Assembly (NCBI GenBank): GCA_946482045.1 | Contig: CAMLPZ010000152.1 | Span: forward strand, 1 to 9,972 | DNA length: 9,972 nucleotides | Direction: 5' to 3' | DNA from: an uncultured Asticcacaulis sp. | GTDB taxonomy: Bacteria > Pseudomonadota > Alphaproteobacteria > Caulobacterales > Caulobacteraceae | Part shown: positions 7,552-9,972 of the stretch, piece after piece | How the letters are laid out: each line of letters starts with the position of its first letter | How positions within the stretch are numbered: the first letter of the stretch is position 1 | Translations under genes and position numbers: made by a program | Notes under the pieces: generated by a model | Databases searched by the model: none | The model's input: the letters and a program-made list of their open reading frames with translations, nothing else | Told to the model about the DNA's origin: nothing

Positions 7552-7593
7552 AAAAAAGACCCGAAGCTGCCGGGGCTGGCGGCACGCTTCGGG
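7552..7593 (-). terminator. Strong rho-independent terminator between desulfinase-like and aminotransferase genes
   Basis: CCCGAAGC (7560-7567) and GCTTCGGG (7586-7593) form a perfect 8-bp stem, which a TGCC/GGCA pairing inside can extend. On the minus strand six T residues follow (complement of 7552-7557). It lies 15 bases past the stop of the desulfinase-like gene and only about 20 bases before the aminotransferase ATG. It thus either isolates the two genes or acts as a partial attenuator for the second. Confidence 0.88.
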
Positions 7594-7608
7594 CCAAATC
7601 GAAGGATG

Positions 7609-8655
7609 TCAGGCCGGGATTCGCCTGGGCGCCTTCGAACGCTGTCGGGCATTGTCAAGGATATCGGGTCGCAACCACGTATCTACGTCATGGTTGTCCG
7701 GCACCAGGTGGCGCGTCTTTAGCCAGGCCTGCAGGTCGGCAAGTTTTTTCAGGCGATCGGCCTCGAGGCCAAGACGCGCGCCATCAGCCAGCTGCGCGCC
7801 ATAGGCGGCGGCGGCATCGCCCTCCTCGACCTTGCCCTCGATAGCGACGTGGCGCAGCGCCTCCTTCGGAAAGCTTTCCGCCCACGGCGCTGCCTGGAGG
7901 AGGTTGTTCAGGATGCGCGCCACCACATCGGGACTGGCCTCGATAAACGGTTCGTCCGCGGTCACGGCCCGCAGTTCGACCAGGCCGGCCAGTTTCGGTT
8001 GCTTACGAATCTCATCGGCGGTGAAGCGGTGGACTTCGTGCAGGTGCGCCGAACGCGCTAGCTCCAGTCCTTTGGCGCCGAGCAGGATGGCCACATCCGT
8101 GTGCCCGCCCAGCAGCGCCTCGACCTCACGGCGTGCGATGTCGCCAAACGGCACGGATGGGTGGTCGGCGACGACCGACGCGAATTCGATATCGTGCAGG
8201 GAAACGCCGCTGGTGCGCAGCACCGTGTCCCAGGCGCGTAAGGCGCGCACCTGGGCCGGTGAGAAGTTGCCAGCCTCCTTGGGCAAGGACAGGCGACGGC
8301 CAATAAGGTCTCGCAAGTTGGACACCTGGGCCTTCGGACGCGCGACGACGCTCACCGAATGCCAGGTCTCACCCAGTGCGATCAAGCGCGAACGCCCGTT
8401 TAGTCCGTGCGCCCACAAGGCGGTGGCGGCATCGGCCTCGCGGATCAAGTTGGAGAGAGTATGGTCGAGATGGCCCTGACGCACGGACGGCGTGTCGGTT
8501 TCGCGCACCGAAACCATCCGGACGTTTTCCCGCAGGAATTCGCGCTGGAACACGCCGCGATTGGCGACCAGTCCCGTGGCGGTCAGGGTCGGGCAGCGCG
8601 CATACCAGACCAACGGAACATTGGCGGGTGCGGCTACCTTGTTGGTAAACGTCAT
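7609..8655 (-). CDS. DszB-like sulfinate desulfinase (annotators may call it ABC sulfonate-binding protein)
   Basis: This 348-residue protein has the fold of NMT1/SsuA-type periplasmic binding proteins but no signal peptide, so it should stay in the cytoplasm. Compared from memory with Rhodococcus DszB (365 residues; releases sulfite from 2'-hydroxybiphenyl-2-sulfinate), it matches along its length. WYARCPTLTATG here aligns with DszB YSNCP and Cys27. HLDHTLSNLIR keeps His60 and Arg70 at the same spacing of ten. Near the end, DTWLRPDILDNA resembles the DszB C-terminus. In this protein the residues are C21, H62 and R72, with about eight extra residues between C21 and H62. Start 8655 is chosen because GGAG (8664-8667) lies 8 bases upstream; a longer frame to 8727 would cover the operator-like palindrome. 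It is divergent from the Rrf2 regulator and followed by a terminator. Sulfinate desulfination is inferred. A binding protein or a different C-S lyase remains possible, and the substrate need not be a biphenyl. Confidence 0.8.
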   Translation of the reverse strand: MTFTNKVAAPANVPLVWYARCPTLTATGLVANRGVFQREFLRENVRMVSVRETDTPSVRQGHLDHTLSNLIREADAATALWAHGLNGRSRLIALGETWHSVSVVARPKAQVSNLRDLIGRRLSLPKEAGNFSPAQVRALRAWDTVLRTSGVSLHDIEFASVVADHPSVPFGDIARREVEALLGGHTDVAILLGAKGLELARSAHLHEVHRFTADEIRKQPKLAGLVELRAVTADEPFIEASPDVVARILNNLLQAAPWAESFPKEALRHVAIEGKVEEGDAAAAYGAQLADGARLGLEADRLKKLADLQAWLKTRHLVPDNHDVDTWLRPDILDNARQRSKAPRRIPA

Positions 8656-8663
8656 AGGGGAAT

Positions 8664-8667
8664 CTCC
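8664..8667 (-). promoter_or_regulatory. Ribosome binding site GGAG of the desulfinase-like gene
   Basis: The minus strand reads GGAG, then 8 bases, then ATG at 8655. This spacing is ideal and fixes the start at MTFTNK rather than at the upstream frame opening at 8727. Confidence 0.65.
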
Positions 8668-8704
8668 GGGTGGCGAATATTTCCTATCATTTAAGTGTTG
8701 ATTT

Positions 8705-8732
8705 ATCGTGCGAAAATTTCTGCGCACACGAT
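8705..8732. promoter_or_regulatory. Palindrome in the desulfinase/Rrf2 intergenic region, candidate Rrf2 operator
   Basis: ATCGTG (8705-8710) and CACGAT (8727-8732) are inverted copies 16 bases apart. A nested pair, GTGCG (8708-8712) and CGCAC (8723-8727), gives a second register. The spacer is AT-rich. It is the only marked dyad in the 156-base gap between two divergent genes, one of which encodes a DNA-binding regulator. Autoregulation and repression of the desulfinase-like gene from this site is an inference. A weak plus-strand promoter for the regulator could be TTGCTT (8750-8755) with CCTTAT (8774-8779). Confidence 0.4.
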
Positions 8733-8811
8733 TAAGAAAAAATCACCACTTGCTTGTGCTACCCGGCCACTTGCCTTATCGTTGCAGCGTGAACAGGGGA
8801 ATAAACCAGAC

Positions 8812-9225
8812 ATGCTGTCCCAGCGCGCCAAGTATACTATACGTGTAATGCAGGAATTAGCCCGTTGTGGTCCTGAAGCGAGCCTGCAGGCCGGCGAACT
8901 GGCCAGCCGCATCAAGGCGCCGCAACATTTTCTCGAAGGCATATTGCTCGACCTGCGCCGCGAAGGCCTGCTGACCTCGCGCCGTGGCCGCAGCGGCGGC
9001 TATACCCTGGCCAAGCCAGCCGACCTGATTTCCATCGCTGACCTCATTCGCCTGACCGACGGCCCCCTGGCCCTGACGACCTGCGCCAGCCGCACCGCCT
9101 ATGCGCAGTGCGAGGATTGCCCCACACCCGACGACTGTTCGCTGCGCACCATCCTCGTCGCGGCGCGCGATGCCATGGCCCGGGTTCTGGAAGGCTCGAC
9201 CCTCGCAAAGCCTTTTCCTGTGTAA
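8812..9225 (+). CDS. Rrf2-family transcriptional regulator with probable Fe-S cysteines
   Basis: This 137-residue regulator matches the family's usual 130-165. The N-terminal winged helix-turn-helix includes LQAGELASRIKAP and the wing SRRGRSGGYTLAKP, both diagnostic of Rrf2 proteins (IscR, NsrR, RirA, CymR). Four cysteines follow in the C-terminal part: C91, C100, C103 and C109. The C103-C109 interval equals that of the last two ligands in IscR, NsrR and RirA, so an iron-sulfur cluster or thiol switch is plausible. The start at 8812 (MLSQRAKYTIR) matches the family N-terminus and has AGGGGA 11 bases upstream, slightly far. Longer in-frame starts back to 8695 would cross the palindrome and add atypical sequence. 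The gene is divergent from the DszB-like gene, which it probably controls together with itself. Signals such as iron, sulfur supply, NO or oxidative stress are all possible. Confidence 0.92.
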   Translation: MLSQRAKYTIRVMQELARCGPEASLQAGELASRIKAPQHFLEGILLDLRREGLLTSRRGRSGGYTLAKPADLISIADLIRLTDGPLALTTCASRTAYAQCEDCPTPDDCSLRTILVAARDAMARVLEGSTLAKPFPV

Positions 9226-9228
9226 TCC

Positions 9229-9663
9229 TTACCCTCTATTCTGACCGTCCCAGACATAGGTGCGATCCTTGGCCGTTGGCTTAGCGACCTGATCACCCAG
9301 CATGCGGGCGATGCGGAACAAAAGCTTGTGGTCGTCGAACGGCTTGGCGACATAGTCCTTGGCGCCCAGGGTCATCGCCATCTTGATATCTCCCATCGCC
9401 TGGCGCGCGGTCAGCATCAGCACAGGGATGTCTTGATAAGACACGGTCGCCTTGAGGCCCTGCAGGAAGGAGAAGCCATCACGCCCGGGCAAGCCGATGT
9501 CGAGCAGGATGCCGTGCGGTTTGAACTCCCCGACCAGCCGCATGGCTGCATCGGCGTCCTTGGCCTTGCAGGTGGTGTAGCCGGCAAGCCCCAGGCGGAT
9601 GGCCACCAATTCGGCAATATCGGGATTGTCTTCAACGATAAGGATGCGGCGGGATTCAGGCAT
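9229..9663 (-). CDS. Single-domain (CheY/DivK-like) response regulator
   Basis: The 144-residue product is one receiver domain with no output domain. The acidic pocket is E11/D12 in ILIVEDN, the phospho-acceptor is D55 in LLDIGLP, the switch threonine is T85 in MLTA, and the conserved lysine is K107 in AKPF. After about residue 125 a short polar tail without a known domain ends in WDGQNRG. It probably works as a phosphate shuttle or as an allosteric partner of another protein. The start at 9663 (MPESRRILIVEDN) has AAGGA 7 bases ahead, overlapping the stop codon of the upstream receiver-domain gene. The two genes are therefore translationally coupled and probably share a phosphorelay. The stop codon lies 3 bases from the convergent stop of the Rrf2 gene. 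Confidence 0.92.
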   Translation of the reverse strand: MPESRRILIVEDNPDIAELVAIRLGLAGYTTCKAKDADAAMRLVGEFKPHGILLDIGLPGRDGFSFLQGLKATVSYQDIPVLMLTARQAMGDIKMAMTLGAKDYVAKPFDDHKLLFRIARMLGDQVAKPTAKDRTYVWDGQNRG

Positions 9664-9670
9664 GCTGGGG

Positions 9671-9675
9671 TCCTT
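9671..9675 (-). promoter_or_regulatory. Ribosome binding site AAGGA of the response regulator, overlapping the upstream stop
   Basis: On the minus strand the stop codon TAA (9676-9674) runs directly into AAGGA, followed by 7 bases and the ATG at 9663. The overlap fixes the start and implies translational coupling with the upstream gene. Confidence 0.7.
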
Positions 9676-9972
9676 AAGCGGTCTTGTACTTGGTTTCACT
9701 GGCCATGCGGATGGCCGCCATGGGGTCGAAGGACGCCCCTGACGGAACATTGAGCCAGAGCGCCACTGCGTTGAGCAGCACGGATGGCATGATGGGTTTG
9801 GCCAGCATGGCATTCATGCCGGCAGACAGACAGGCGTGGAGACGGGCGTCCCCGCCCGCCGCGGTCAGCCCCAGTATCGGAGCATCGGCGTTGAACGGGC
9901 AGCCGCTCCGGATAGACCGCGTGGCGGCGAAACCATCCATGACCGGCATGTTGATGTCCATCAGGATCAGGT
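9674..9972 (-). CDS. C-terminal receiver domain of a two-component protein, probably a hybrid histidine kinase (partial)
   Basis: The frame is open from the window edge to the TAA at 9674, giving 98 codons after a partial codon. The visible part starts LILMDINMPVMDGF, the phospho-acceptor region of a receiver domain, with the aspartate at the MD. It continues with the switch threonine in LGLTAAGG and the lysine in LAKPI. The stretch MDINMPVMDGFAATRSIR is the form commonly seen in receiver domains fused to hybrid sensor kinases, so the missing N-terminal part probably holds sensor and kinase domains. A stand-alone receiver or a receiver with Hpt cannot be excluded. It is upstream of, and coupled to, the single-domain regulator, a pairing that suggests a phosphorelay. 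Confidence 0.85.
   Translation of the reverse strand, partial: LILMDINMPVMDGFAATRSIRSGCPFNADAPILGLTAAGGDARLHACLSAGMNAMLAKPIMPSVLLNAVALWLNVPSGASFDPMAAIRMASETKYKTA

Noticed and set aside
7532..7597. N-terminal extension of the aminotransferase to 7597
   Set aside because: It would be translated through a rho-independent terminator hairpin, and the family begins close to the NPVFADL stretch.
7609..8655. Periplasmic sulfonate-binding protein of an ABC transporter
   Set aside because: There is no signal peptide or lipobox, no permease or ATPase gene beside it, and the DszB-type Cys/His/Arg residues are present.
8656..8727. N-terminal extension of the desulfinase-like protein to 8727
   Set aside because: A good ribosome site at 8664-8667 serves the ATG at 8655, and the extension is polar, unlike a signal peptide, and overlaps the palindrome.
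1..9972. CRISPR arrays, tRNA or rRNA genes, insertion sequences or attachment sites
   Set aside because: No regularly spaced repeats, no recognisable RNA genes, no transposase or integrase frames and no flanking direct repeats were seen.

Overview
The window suggests an alphaproteobacterium, most likely a Caulobacterales member such as Asticcacaulis or a relative. The reasons are a very large TonB-dependent receptor of the Xanthomonas/Caulobacter type next to a tryptophan-halogenase-like gene and a cupin_8/JmjC gene, together with a moderately high GC content. This placement is inferred from gene families and context, not from a marker gene. No RNA gene, CRISPR array, insertion sequence or phage gene was seen.

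Left block (1-6379). A flavin-dependent halogenase runs off the left edge on the minus strand (start 1361). It lies behind a 1108-residue outer-membrane TonB-dependent receptor (1533-4859, minus), and a rho-independent terminator separates the two. About 500 bp of AT-richer regulatory DNA (4860-5359) then separates the receptor from a divergent cupin_8/JmjC-type Fe(II)/2-oxoglutarate oxygenase (5360-6379, plus). That DNA holds an imperfect inverted repeat near the receptor, a possible -35/-10 pair, and a hairpin with repeated TTGCCA/TGGCAA hexamers in front of the oxygenase. Receptor, halogenase and oxygenase form a recurring neighbourhood in Caulobacterales and xanthomonads. Its natural substrate is, to my knowledge, unknown. 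The simplest reading is that the receptor brings in a ligand and the two enzymes act on it or on a related molecule.

Middle block (6380-9225). A class I/II PLP aminotransferase resembling methionine/kynurenine aminotransferases (minus) abuts the oxygenase tail to tail. Upstream of it, past a strong terminator, lies a protein with a periplasmic-binding-protein-like fold and no signal peptide. It resembles DszB, the 2'-hydroxybiphenyl-2-sulfinate desulfinase, and keeps that enzyme's Cys/His/Arg catalytic set. Divergent from it is an Rrf2-family regulator with four closely spaced cysteines that could hold an Fe-S cluster. A palindrome lies in the 156-bp gap between the two. This looks like a regulated organosulfur unit: a sulfinate would be cleaved to sulfite under control of an iron-sulfur or redox-sensing repressor.

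Right block (9229-9972). A CheY-like single-domain response regulator is translationally coupled to an upstream gene that ends in a receiver domain, probably a hybrid histidine kinase, which runs off the right edge. Both are on the minus strand.
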